Source: a virus. Taken from it: a stretch of 63,032 nt of DNA. Made by a program: the position numbers and the translations under genes. The stretch's first letter is position 1, and every line of letters begins with the position of its first letter. The notes under the pieces were generated by a model. It made no database searches and was not told the origin of the DNA. It saw only the letters and a list, made by a program, of their open reading frames with translations. Below are positions 41,882 to 50,778 of this stretch, piece after piece. The DNA lies in IMG/VR virus record IMGVR_UViG_3300037246_001990, positions 1-63,032 of that record; one strand, 5' to 3'.

Positions 41882-42281
41882 GGTAATTAAAAGCAATGTA
41901 TATCCGTTCAGAAAAATTCACATATATATAGGCAAAATAATACCAACAAGAGCAATACAAAATAGATGTGTTTTTGAGTTAACACACGTTCATGAAAGTA
42001 TGATTCTAGAAGGATTTGTTATAACCACATACTTGAAAGACGATCAAATAATATCAATTAATCTTTTTGGAGAACATCCAAACTGCAATGTAGATACAAA
42101 TACATATTGCTGGCCAGACCATAAAAAAGGATTGGTGTTAGACCAGGATACTTTATCAATGATGATAACAAACTTCAAAACTTATTATTTAGATGATTGT
42201 TACTTTACTCCAGGTCCTGCTTTGATTCATTATAAAAAATTAAACTCAATGAGCATACACCTCAATAAAGGAGAAGTCTGA
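41835..42281 (+). CDS. Candidate E2-like (UBC-fold) protein with HPN motif
   Basis: Residues H81-P-N83 are followed by C92-W after a short strand, then a helix (LDQDTLSMMITNFKTYYL) and a proline (TPGP). In UBC-fold E2 enzymes an HPN motif precedes the catalytic cysteine by about eight residues in the same way. At 148 aa it is the size of a minimal E2. AAGGAGAA lies directly ahead of the ATG inside the E1-like gene, supporting this start despite the overlap. It is the second E2 candidate of the locus; pattern only. Confidence 0.45.
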   Translation: MDLDTLNFLKKPEEVKVIKSNVYPFRKIHIYIGKIIPTRAIQNRCVFELTHVHESMILEGFVITTYLKDDQIISINLFGEHPNCNVDTNTYCWPDHKKGLVLDQDTLSMMITNFKTYYLDDCYFTPGPALIHYKKLNSMSIHLNKGEV

Positions 42282-42502
42282 TGCCACCACAAAAACCAGA
42301 AGGAGCATCTCTGTTAGAAGATTATATAAATCATTTGATAGATCAAAAATTACAAGAACATGGTTCTTCTATTAACAAAGAGGATGCAGAAGAAATTGTA
42401 AAGTTTTTAATGCCCGAATTTGAAAAACTGATTTCAAAAATTGTTCTCAAACATCTACGAGCAATTGCAACATACACACTAAAAGAACTAAAAGAGGAAT
42501 AA
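42281..42502 (+). CDS. Small helical hypothetical protein, 73 aa
   Basis: All-helical and charged; no family recognised. Its ATG overlaps the E2-like stop (GATG), AAGGAGAAG is ahead, and it ends four bases before polymerase beta' set 2. It may belong to the ubiquitin-like locus or be a polymerase accessory. Confidence 0.7.
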   Translation: MPPQKPEGASLLEDYINHLIDQKLQEHGSSINKEDAEEIVKFLMPEFEKLISKIVLKHLRAIATYTLKELKEE

Positions 42503-42505
42503 ACC

Positions 42506-45181
42506 ATGCCAAAAATATTGGACTATGAAAAATTTTGTGAAGACCTAGAGGAAGTGACCTCTCTAAAAACTATTGGTAAAAGAAAATTTCATCCAGAAGG
42601 TTTATTCTCTGAACAAATCTTCGGTCCAGTAAAGAACTACACTTGTCAATGTGGCACATACTATGGAGTTTCAAGATCTGGAGGACAATGCGATATATGT
42701 GAAGTTGATATTACAAATAGCGATGTAAGAAGAACTAAATTTGCTAAAATAACTTTACCAATGAAAGTTGTCAATCCTCTGTTTTATGATTTATTAGTAG
42801 ATCTTGGAGGGAAGAGCTTCAAATCTGCCTTAGATGACTTAATGAAACAAGAGAAAAGTGTTCTTTATATGGATGAGGGTGAACATGTTGTTATAGTTAA
42901 TCCTGAGATATTATCGCCAGAAATTGAAACTTGGGAAAAAACAGATGCAATTGAGAAGTTAGTAACAGATGTTGCAACTACTATGGCAGAAGATGGTATT
43001 GCGGAATGGAAACTAATAAAGGATAATATCAATAATTTATTCCTTAGTAAGATAATTGTCCTACCACCAGACCTCAGACCAACATCAAAGAGTACAGGCA
43101 ACAGACAACTCATGGATAAAATCAATAGGTATTATGTCCAAATTTTAACTAAGAAAGAAATTATGAGAGAGACAACTATTGATATTAGATCAGATAAAAA
43201 TATGTATTACACATACTTCAAACAACTTCAAGGAGTTGTCGATGAATTATACGATCAGATATTAGCAAAGATGGCAAAGAAAGAAGGTTTAATAAGAGGA
43301 AATATTTTAGGGAAAAGAATTGATTTCTCTGGAAGAGCAGTAATATCTCCAGATCCAACTTTAAATCTTAACGAATGTGTGTTGCCATATTTAATGATTC
43401 TTGAAATGTTCAAATTGCCTATTGCAAGGAGAATAATTCAGCTTGGTAAATTCAAACTATTGAATAAAGCAATTGATTTTGTAGACAGATGCATAGCTAC
43501 TAATTCTCCAGTTTTATTTAAGGTTTGTGAGGAGATTGTCAAAGATGAGGTATGTATATTAAATCGTCAACCATCTCTTCATAGACTTGGTATGCTTGGA
43601 TTTAATATCAAAATTTCTTTAGATCAAGTTATTAAGATTCATCCTTTGGTTTGTCATCCATTTAATGCAGACTTTGATGGAGATCAAATGGCAGTTTATA
43701 TTCCTGTTACTGAGGAAGCAAAACAAGAAGTCATTGATAAAATGTTTGTAACTAAAAATTTAAATAGTCCGGCAAATGAAACCTTGACAACAATTCCAAA
43801 TCAAGATATAGTATTGGGAATATATTTCTTAACATCTGATAAATTTTCTAATGTGGATGGACATAAATTATTCAATGATTGTTTGCCCGATGATTATGTT
43901 AATATAACAGGTGTTGTTGATCAGAAAAAATTACTTGAGATCTTAAATCATATTAAAGATACATATTCATATGAACAGACTCAAAAAGTTTTAGATGATG
44001 TAAAGAGAATTGGATTTAAATATTCAACTCTTTATGGATGCACCTTATCATTAGAAGACTTCAACGATCAGCCATTCAGAGAATCTAGAGATGCTATATA
44101 TGCAAAACCAACAGTCAGAGAACAATTGGTTGGAGTTTCTAGTGATGAAATTACTAATGAGTTAAGAGAAAAATTTGCTTACTCATATATGATCGACTCT
44201 GGAGCAAGAGGAAGCTGGGATCAAGTCAAACAGTTAATTCTTACAAGAGGATTTGTAGCTAATTTCGATGGAGAAATATTACCATTACCAATCAAACACA
44301 ATCTAGTAGAAGGTCTCAGTCAAGAGGAATTTTTCTATTCAACATTTGGTTGTAGAAAGGGACTTCTTGATATTGCACTGAACACTGGAACCTCGGGATA
44401 TTTGTCAAGGAAATTAATCTTTACTTGTGCAAACCTTCAAATAGACTTGGAACTTGTAGATTGTGGAACCACTGATACACTTACAGTCAATGTTAAAGAT
44501 AAAAGAAAAGCAGCAATGCTTGTAAATAGATACTGTCTTTCGGAAGATGGCAAATCACTTTACAAAATCACAAAAGAAAATTGTAAAGATATTATTGGAA
44601 AACAAATTGAAATCAGAAGTCCAATATTATGTAAATCGCCAAAGATTTGTCAAACTTGTTATGGGGATCTTCATAAGTCTATTAACAGTAGATTCGTTGG
44701 AATTATAGCTGCACAAACCCTTGGAGAAAGAGCAACCCAATTAGTTCTAAGAACTTTCCATACATCAGGTTCAGCAATTATCAAAGGAGCTGAAGATAAT
44801 GTTCAAGATTCAATGAAGCAAAAAGACATTATTGGTGATCTGGCAACAGTTGCTTCACTTTTACATAAGTTCAAAAATAAAGATTATATAGATATAGTTG
44901 ATCAATTATTTCAAGCTTATGATGCAGATATTTATCACGTTCATTATGAATGTGTAGTTGCTCAGTTAATGTGGAAAGATTTTAAGAAATGGAGACTATT
45001 AAAAAATAGAGAAAAAGTTAAACCAAATTATTATAGTGTACAATCAGTTCCAAATCAAGAGTCATGGATTTTGGCTATGGCATTTTCAAATCCAAAGAGA
45101 TCAATCCTTCATGGCATCTTATATGAAGGAAGGTATTCTGGAGTTATGGATAAGATCTTAAAAGGCGAAAGAATAACATGA
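42506..45181 (+). CDS. Multisubunit RNA polymerase beta' subunit (set 2, unsplit)
   Basis: The 891-aa RpoC-like protein has the N-terminal zinc ribbon (C47, C49, C62, C65), missing in set 1. It also has GKRIDFSGRAV, RQPSLHRLGM, the NADFDGDQ metal motif (D389, D391, D393), trigger-loop sequence GLSQEEFFYSTFGCRKG, and the C-terminal cysteine group C709, C715, C718. The last region SWILAMAFSNPKR is the beta' C-terminal helix, so the subunit is intact. Sequence differs widely from set 1; the two are ancient paralogues, not a recent duplication. It lies directly after the ubiquitin-like locus. Confidence 0.95.
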   Translation: MPKILDYEKFCEDLEEVTSLKTIGKRKFHPEGLFSEQIFGPVKNYTCQCGTYYGVSRSGGQCDICEVDITNSDVRRTKFAKITLPMKVVNPLFYDLLVDLGGKSFKSALDDLMKQEKSVLYMDEGEHVVIVNPEILSPEIETWEKTDAIEKLVTDVATTMAEDGIAEWKLIKDNINNLFLSKIIVLPPDLRPTSKSTGNRQLMDKINRYYVQILTKKEIMRETTIDIRSDKNMYYTYFKQLQGVVDELYDQILAKMAKKEGLIRGNILGKRIDFSGRAVISPDPTLNLNECVLPYLMILEMFKLPIARRIIQLGKFKLLNKAIDFVDRCIATNSPVLFKVCEEIVKDEVCILNRQPSLHRLGMLGFNIKISLDQVIKIHPLVCHPFNADFDGDQMAVYIPVTEEAKQEVIDKMFVTKNLNSPANETLTTIPNQDIVLGIYFLTSDKFSNVDGHKLFNDCLPDDYVNITGVVDQKKLLEILNHIKDTYSYEQTQKVLDDVKRIGFKYSTLYGCTLSLEDFNDQPFRESRDAIYAKPTVREQLVGVSSDEITNELREKFAYSYMIDSGARGSWDQVKQLILTRGFVANFDGEILPLPIKHNLVEGLSQEEFFYSTFGCRKGLLDIALNTGTSGYLSRKLIFTCANLQIDLELVDCGTTDTLTVNVKDKRKAAMLVNRYCLSEDGKSLYKITKENCKDIIGKQIEIRSPILCKSPKICQTCYGDLHKSINSRFVGIIAAQTLGERATQLVLRTFHTSGSAIIKGAEDNVQDSMKQKDIIGDLATVASLLHKFKNKDYIDIVDQLFQAYDADIYHVHYECVVAQLMWKDFKKWRLLKNREKVKPNYYSVQSVPNQESWILAMAFSNPKRSILHGILYEGRYSGVMDKILKGERIT

Positions 45182-45188
45182 GAAAATA

Positions 45189-45437
45189 ATGAGAGATCCA
45201 AAAAGAATACCCGAAATACTCGATGAACTAAAGGGGATCTGGGGAGCATTTCCAGATCTCCGTTTAGGGCAACTGATAATAAATGTAATAGACTCACAAA
45301 TGTCAGGAAATTCAATTGAAGTAGACCAATCATTCTATTACATAGAAGATGAAAAATTAATACAACATTTCAGAAACTATCTTTCGGAGGTCAAATATAT
45401 TGAACCTAATAAATCCAATGTTCAAAATAAAAAATGA
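45189..45437 (+). CDS. Small hypothetical protein between beta' and beta (set 2)
   Basis: The 82-aa protein starts MRDPKRIPEILDELKGIW and has PDLRLGQLIINV and FYYIEDEKL. This resembles small uncharacterised bacterial proteins with a W..PDLRLxQLI pattern and an ED-x-L ending (DUF1040-like, from memory). No strong ribosome site is visible. It overlaps the beta start by 38 bases. Function unknown. Confidence 0.65.
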   Translation: MRDPKRIPEILDELKGIWGAFPDLRLGQLIINVIDSQMSGNSIEVDQSFYYIEDEKLIQHFRNYLSEVKYIEPNKSNVQNKK

Positions 45438-48405
45438 AGATAGAAATATTTTCACTTTTAGACAACAAGACTATGACAAGATTTTACCAGTAGTCTCCGC
45501 AATAGTTAACCCAGTCAAAGAACTGGACTTTCAAATACTTGAGCTAGACATAAAGGAGTCACGATTCACATCTGGTGAATTATCAAAAACCATTAAACAA
45601 ACCCTCGTTATAAAACTACAAAAAGGAAACTCTATAATTGATTTGAGTATCTTTATACCTAAAATTATTGATGATAACTATATCATAATTAACGGTAGAA
45701 AAAAGATTCCTCTTTTTCAATTATTTGATATCCCAATTGTAACAAGGGGTCAAAGTATTAAACTAAGAACTAATGTAGCAACCTTGATGATCTTTAAGGA
45801 TAAAGAACCTCCTTATGTTAAGGTAAGTTTCTTAGGTAAAAAACTTCATTTAGCATTGATGATGTTTGGTTTTTATGGACCAGAGGAAATCATCAAAAGA
45901 TTTGATTTGAATAATCTTAAAGTTAATGAAGGAAGCGATGTTCTATATGAAAATCTGCTTCAAGATTTATTATTCTTTCATGAAGAATCAAAAGGATATA
46001 CACAAGATGAATTTATCCATGAAATTGGAAGAATATATTCAAGATATAATGCAAAATCAAAAGGCGAAGATGTTATGTATGCTCTTGATCTTATCCCCAA
46101 AGTCGATGTAATGACTTCCCAGTTTCTTCAAACCGGTTCTATTATTGAAGAACTGATCAAGGCAATACAAACTGAATACATCGATGATACTCTTTTCACA
46201 AATAAGAGAATACGATGTTTTGAATATATGATCTATTCAAAAGTTTCAAAAATTATCTTCGACTTATGTTACTCAAATAGAACTGCAAGAGCGCCAAAGT
46301 TCAATATCAATTCAACTCAAGTATTAACTGAGTGTAATGTATCTGATATTGTTCAGTTCGATTTTTCAATTAATCCAATTGAAGAACTTACAAAGCTATC
46401 AAGGATAAGTCTTCTAGGACCAGGCGGTTTTAAAAGAGAAAATATTCCAAAACACTTGAGAGATATATGTCCTTCAATGTTTGGAAGAATTTGTCCAGTC
46501 GATACTCCAGATAGAGATAACTGTGGTGTGCTTCAAAATATAACTCCAAATGTAAAGGTCGATGAAAAACTTAAATTTATTGCAGAGATTCCTGATAATC
46601 AACCAATATCAATACCAGTATCAATGGTTCCATTCTTAGAACATGATGATCAAACAAGATTACAAATGGCATCCTCACAGATGAGACAATCAATCATGTT
46701 AAAACAATTTGATGAACCAATGATTAAATCTGGGTGTGAAGGGTTGTACACAGAATTTACTCAATTCATAAAGAAAGCAAAAAGAAACGGAGAAGTTGTT
46801 CATATCGATCAAAAATATATCATAGTTATATATGATAATAGTGAAGTTGATATATTCGATATATCGTTTCGAAAAATCTATGTTGAACACATGGACTTTA
46901 TGAATATTTATGTTAAACCGGGCGATAAATTTAAATCTGGAGATATATTAGCAGAAAGTAATTACTGTAAGAATGGAGAAATAACATTTGGTAAAAATTT
47001 ATTGACTGGTGTTATGATCTATTATGGAAACAATTACGAGGATGGTATAGTTATATCAGATAGATTAGTAAAAGAAGATGTATTTACATCTGTTCATTAT
47101 AAGGAACTATCATTTACAATACCACCCCATAAAGTTCTGTTGACTCTAGATGAAAACAAATACAAACCTCTTCCAGATGAATTTGAAACTATTCAACCTG
47201 AAGATCCGTATGCTATCATGAAAAGTTTATCATCTGATGATCTATATTCGGTGTTTGGAGAAAATTTAGTTCTCGAAGCAGAAAAGAGATATTTAATTCC
47301 TGAAGTAAAAATATATGCAAATTCATGGAATGAAGATATTCCCGAGTATACAAGATGGGTTACTAAAACAATTCAAGAGCAAGAGGAAAAAGAAAATTAC
47401 TTACAAAGAATCTTAAAAGAAAAATTACCAAAGGAAGATGCTAAAAGATTCATACGAGAAAAAGGATTAGACATATTCTCTTTTACAGGAAAGTATAAAA
47501 ATAAAAGAGAAAAGATAAATGGTATTTATGTTGAAATGACTGGCATTCATTTTAGAAGAATTCAAGTTGGAGATAAAATTGCAAACCGTCATGGAAACAA
47601 AGGTATAATTTCAAGGATTATACCTCATGAAAAAATGCCACAAATTGAAGATGGAAGACATTTAGATATATGTATAAATCCACTGGGTATCATTTCAAGA
47701 ATGAATCTTGGTCAACTATATGAACTTCGATTGTCAATGATTTTGGAAGATTTGAAAAATATTTTATTCCTTATATTATCTGAAGGAAAAGATCAAAGAG
47801 ATATTAAAAGATTCTTGTTAGAATTCATTAAAATTATTGATAAGACAGAAGATAATTGGTATTACAATCAGTTCAAAGAACAGATTCCCAAAGTCATTGA
47901 TGAAGAATTTATAAACAACTTAACCATAATTCAACCGCCGTTTGAATCATGTAAAATAGAAGACATTCAAGAGGCGATTAAATATACAGCAACTAAATTT
48001 AAACAAGAAGTTTATGATCCATTATCTAAAACAAAATTTCTAAATAAAATTGCTGTAGGGTATATTTATTTCTTCCGTATGGTTCATATTGCAGCAGAAA
48101 AGTTAGCAGCAAGAGGTATTGGTAGCTATGCAAAACGAACACTTCAACCTCTTGGTGGAAGAAAAAATAAGGGCGGTCAAAGATGCGGAGAGATGGAAAC
48201 TGCATGTATTATTGCTCACGACGCTCCTTGTAATCTATTTGAATTTCTTACTACAAAGTCAGATTGTATTGACTTGAAAAATAAATATATACGAAATTTC
48301 ATAGATGCAGATTTAGTTGATGAATCGAAGGAGTTAGATACAAGGCCAGAATCAGTTAAGCTCTTAAATGCATACCTCACAGTGTTAGGAGTTGACCACA
48401 AATGA
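45400..48405 (+). CDS. Multisubunit RNA polymerase beta subunit (set 2)
   Basis: The 1001-aa RpoB-like chain has FGRICPVDTPDRDNCG (the TPEG-region equivalent), NYEDGIVISDRL, GDKIANRHGNKGI, NPLGIISRMNLGQ, and QPLGGRKNKGGQRCGEME. It is 360 residues shorter than set 1 beta. The TTG start has GGAGG (45386-45390) at nine bases. It forms a core with the beta' at 42506. It overlaps the next gene by four bases. Confidence 0.95.
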   Translation: MNLINPMFKIKNEDRNIFTFRQQDYDKILPVVSAIVNPVKELDFQILELDIKESRFTSGELSKTIKQTLVIKLQKGNSIIDLSIFIPKIIDDNYIIINGRKKIPLFQLFDIPIVTRGQSIKLRTNVATLMIFKDKEPPYVKVSFLGKKLHLALMMFGFYGPEEIIKRFDLNNLKVNEGSDVLYENLLQDLLFFHEESKGYTQDEFIHEIGRIYSRYNAKSKGEDVMYALDLIPKVDVMTSQFLQTGSIIEELIKAIQTEYIDDTLFTNKRIRCFEYMIYSKVSKIIFDLCYSNRTARAPKFNINSTQVLTECNVSDIVQFDFSINPIEELTKLSRISLLGPGGFKRENIPKHLRDICPSMFGRICPVDTPDRDNCGVLQNITPNVKVDEKLKFIAEIPDNQPISIPVSMVPFLEHDDQTRLQMASSQMRQSIMLKQFDEPMIKSGCEGLYTEFTQFIKKAKRNGEVVHIDQKYIIVIYDNSEVDIFDISFRKIYVEHMDFMNIYVKPGDKFKSGDILAESNYCKNGEITFGKNLLTGVMIYYGNNYEDGIVISDRLVKEDVFTSVHYKELSFTIPPHKVLLTLDENKYKPLPDEFETIQPEDPYAIMKSLSSDDLYSVFGENLVLEAEKRYLIPEVKIYANSWNEDIPEYTRWVTKTIQEQEEKENYLQRILKEKLPKEDAKRFIREKGLDIFSFTGKYKNKREKINGIYVEMTGIHFRRIQVGDKIANRHGNKGIISRIIPHEKMPQIEDGRHLDICINPLGIISRMNLGQLYELRLSMILEDLKNILFLILSEGKDQRDIKRFLLEFIKIIDKTEDNWYYNQFKEQIPKVIDEEFINNLTIIQPPFESCKIEDIQEAIKYTATKFKQEVYDPLSKTKFLNKIAVGYIYFFRMVHIAAEKLAARGIGSYAKRTLQPLGGRKNKGGQRCGEMETACIIAHDAPCNLFEFLTTKSDCIDLKNKYIRNFIDADLVDESKELDTRPESVKLLNAYLTVLGVDHK

Positions 48406-48680
48406 GCAATTATAATATTCGAAGTTTGTGGGATGATGAATGGATAAAACAAGCTATGGGAAAAATTGCTCAGGAGGAAAGACCAATGGAAATAGTAAAG
48501 GAATCATTTATGGGAACTTCATCTTCAACAACACATGATTATCGTATTGATTATTTATGGGGGAAGGAACCAAAAAAATATCCTAAATTAAAAGTAGAAA
48601 AAGTTATACAAGATCCTGAGCCATCCAAACAAGAACCCCAATTCTTTGATCCAAAGGACCTTGATATAGATGAGTCTTGA
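48402..48680 (+). CDS. Hypothetical protein after polymerase set 2, 92 aa
   Basis: ATGA overlap with the beta stop. Charged, with a proline/acidic C-terminal half; likely partly disordered. No family recognised. Operon position makes a polymerase-associated role possible. Confidence 0.65.
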   Translation: MSNYNIRSLWDDEWIKQAMGKIAQEERPMEIVKESFMGTSSSTTHDYRIDYLWGKEPKKYPKLKVEKVIQDPEPSKQEPQFFDPKDLDIDES

Positions 48681-48927
48681 TCAAACGTACTGTCCTAAGT
48701 GTGGATCAGAAATAAAATTTTCATATGTAATTCGAGAACAATCATTTGTAATTGTAGATGGAGCAATCGCACGAGATGATGCTTGGAAGGGTCCTGATAA
48801 TGACAATCCTTATTTTGATTTCTATTGTTCAAATGATAAAACGCATGATCTTGGAGATAGTGAAATACTCGATAAATGGTGTGAGGATATAGAAGATGAC
48901 TTCAAAGAAAAAGACTTATCTGCCTGA
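48670..48927 (+). CDS. Small zinc-ribbon-like protein, 85 aa
   Basis: CPKCGS at residues 8-13 and a later FYCSN and WCED could form one zinc site. The C-terminus is acidic. It overlaps its neighbours on both sides, so it is in the same operon. Function unknown. Confidence 0.65.
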   Translation: MSLDQTYCPKCGSEIKFSYVIREQSFVIVDGAIARDDAWKGPDNDNPYFDFYCSNDKTHDLGDSEILDKWCEDIEDDFKEKDLSA

Positions 48928-49783
48928 TATACAATGTAGCGAACCAGGAATTCAAACAGCAATCAAAAGAGTAGGTGTCGAAAACGTAGAGGTTCCTTTT
49001 AAGTTAGAATCTAGAGATGGAAGTTTCCATGAAATGGTTGCTAATGTTGCCATGGGAACCAATCTAGATGAAAACAATAAAGGGATCTCTATGTCCCGAC
49101 TTATACGAACATTAAAACCATATTTAGATCTACCCTTAAAAAGTAAATTAATTGAAGAAATAATCAAAAGAATGCTCGAAACCGTTGGCGGTACAGAAGC
49201 ATTTATGAAATTTGAATTTAGGTTACCAAGGGTAAGAGAATCATTAGTATCAAAAAATAGTTTTCCCATATTTTATAAATGTAAATTTCAGGGAGAAATA
49301 AATTACCGAGAAAACTTTGATGAACTTTCAGATGGTACGAAATATTACTATTTTAGATTCTTTCAAGGAGTAACAATCCAATATGCTTCATATTGTCCCT
49401 GTTCAGCAGAGTTATGTAATGCTTTAGAGCAACCTGGATTCCCTCATAATCAAAGATCATTTGCACATATATTAGTAGAGACCGATGGAACTCAATATGT
49501 GTGGCTAGAAGATTTGATTCAAGCTGTTGAGATTGTAATCCCAACACTTCCATACCCTATTATTAAAAGGGAGGATGAACAAGAGATTGGTCGAATAGCA
49601 GCACAGAATCCAATGTTTGTTGAAGATGCAATTCGAGCAATATCTCAATCGATTGATACAATAGATGGCATAAAAGATTGGATAATAAAATGTACTCATG
49701 AAGAATCAATCCATACTTCTGAAGCAATTGCAATCAATTGGAAAGGAATTCCTTATGGTTTCGATGGTAGACGTTTTATCTAA
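48896..49783 (+). CDS. folE2: GTP cyclohydrolase IB (FolE2)
   Basis: FolE2 opens GTP to dihydroneopterin triphosphate, the substrate of QueD. The 295-aa protein has the family features: an early DIQ, IKRVGVENVEVPF, the KGISMSRLIRTL segment, and the metal-ligand block YCPCSAEL (C167-P-C169) followed by HNQRS. With queD at 25225 the window encodes the first two steps of 7-deazaguanine synthesis. Folate supply is the other possible use. It overlaps the next gene by 29 bases. Confidence 0.85.
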   Translation: MTSKKKTYLPDIQCSEPGIQTAIKRVGVENVEVPFKLESRDGSFHEMVANVAMGTNLDENNKGISMSRLIRTLKPYLDLPLKSKLIEEIIKRMLETVGGTEAFMKFEFRLPRVRESLVSKNSFPIFYKCKFQGEINYRENFDELSDGTKYYYFRFFQGVTIQYASYCPCSAELCNALEQPGFPHNQRSFAHILVETDGTQYVWLEDLIQAVEIVIPTLPYPIIKREDEQEIGRIAAQNPMFVEDAIRAISQSIDTIDGIKDWIIKCTHEESIHTSEAIAINWKGIPYGFDGRRFI

Positions 49784-50456
49784 GCAACCTTGGGGACAAA
49801 CTTATTCTCAGTGGCATACTGGATTTACATATGGATGGAAAAAACAAACTCGTACCAGGAATTATGATTTCAGAGCAGAATTTACTTTAATTCCCGATAA
49901 AAAAGGTAATTGCTGGTTAAGAGGCGATATGATTATATTCGGATCAGGTTTTTTTGATTGGCAATTTCAGCGTAAATGGCCATGGAAAAAATGGTTTATG
50001 CAAAAACCAGAATATTTGAAATCTCTTGAAGCTTCTGAACATTGTTACCATAATAAAATCATTCCTCGTTATGCTCGTTTAGAATATGGTCTAGTTCTTT
50101 CAAGATATAAGTGGAGTAAATATAAACCATCAAACTTGTACCGTGATTATGGAAGTATAATTATAATGTTAACCGGTTCAAAAGCTGGTCACATAAGAAG
50201 ATACTATTTAAAAACTCCTTATGAATTAGTATCAAGATATCCATATGATCACATAACTCCACTTTATAAAACGAGAGAAGGACTTACAGAAATCCCCGAA
50301 CTTAGAAGAATACAAGAAGCAATGAACTATGCAAAAAGTAAAGAGCAATACATAATAAATATGGTTGCATCTTTTCACGATGAAAATTATCCAATGAATA
50401 TGGAGAATGCCCATGACATTAGAACACATTTTCGCATTATACGAAAAAGAACGTGA
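49755..50456 (+). CDS. Hypothetical aromatic-rich protein, 233 aa
   Basis: No family recognised. It is rich in Trp and Tyr, with a WLRGDMIIFG strand and a KWPWKKWF basic-aromatic patch. ATG 49755 is preferred to 49698 because AAAGGAA lies nine bases ahead. No signal peptide or membrane segment. A nucleic-acid or sugar-binding role cannot be told apart. Confidence 0.65.
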   Translation: MVSMVDVLSKQPWGQTYSQWHTGFTYGWKKQTRTRNYDFRAEFTLIPDKKGNCWLRGDMIIFGSGFFDWQFQRKWPWKKWFMQKPEYLKSLEASEHCYHNKIIPRYARLEYGLVLSRYKWSKYKPSNLYRDYGSIIIMLTGSKAGHIRRYYLKTPYELVSRYPYDHITPLYKTREGLTEIPELRRIQEAMNYAKSKEQYIINMVASFHDENYPMNMENAHDIRTHFRIIRKRT

Positions 50457-50763
50457 GTACGAAACATGTGTATTTGGAGATTATAGTAAAGTTAAATCTT
50501 TAAATGTCGCAAGTTTTATTATATTTTTAGATATTTATTTGAAAAAGGTTAAAGCTGCTTATGCAAGCAAATGGGAAACTGAGTTACCTCCATGGCTCTT
50601 AACATGTAGAGAATTTGAGCAAGATGGAACAGCGCCAGTTAAGGCGTATGAAGAAATAATCAAAATCATGGCTCTTGCTGGAGCTACATTAGAAGCGTTC
50701 ACTCAAATTGATAACACAAAGTGGCGTGACGATCTTGAAGAAGACATAAAAAAATGGAAATAG
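50413..50763 (+). CDS. Hypothetical phage protein, 116 aa
   Basis: Mostly helical (MTLEHIFALYEKERE start, PPWLLTCREFEQDG in the middle). Resembles small helical phage proteins I have seen near nucleotide metabolism genes, but I cannot name the family. ATG 50413 chosen because GGAGAA lies ahead; it overlaps the previous gene by 44 bases. Confidence 0.65.
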   Translation: MTLEHIFALYEKEREYETCVFGDYSKVKSLNVASFIIFLDIYLKKVKAAYASKWETELPPWLLTCREFEQDGTAPVKAYEEIIKIMALAGATLEAFTQIDNTKWRDDLEEDIKKWK

Positions 50764-50778
50764 AAGGAGTAACTCAAC

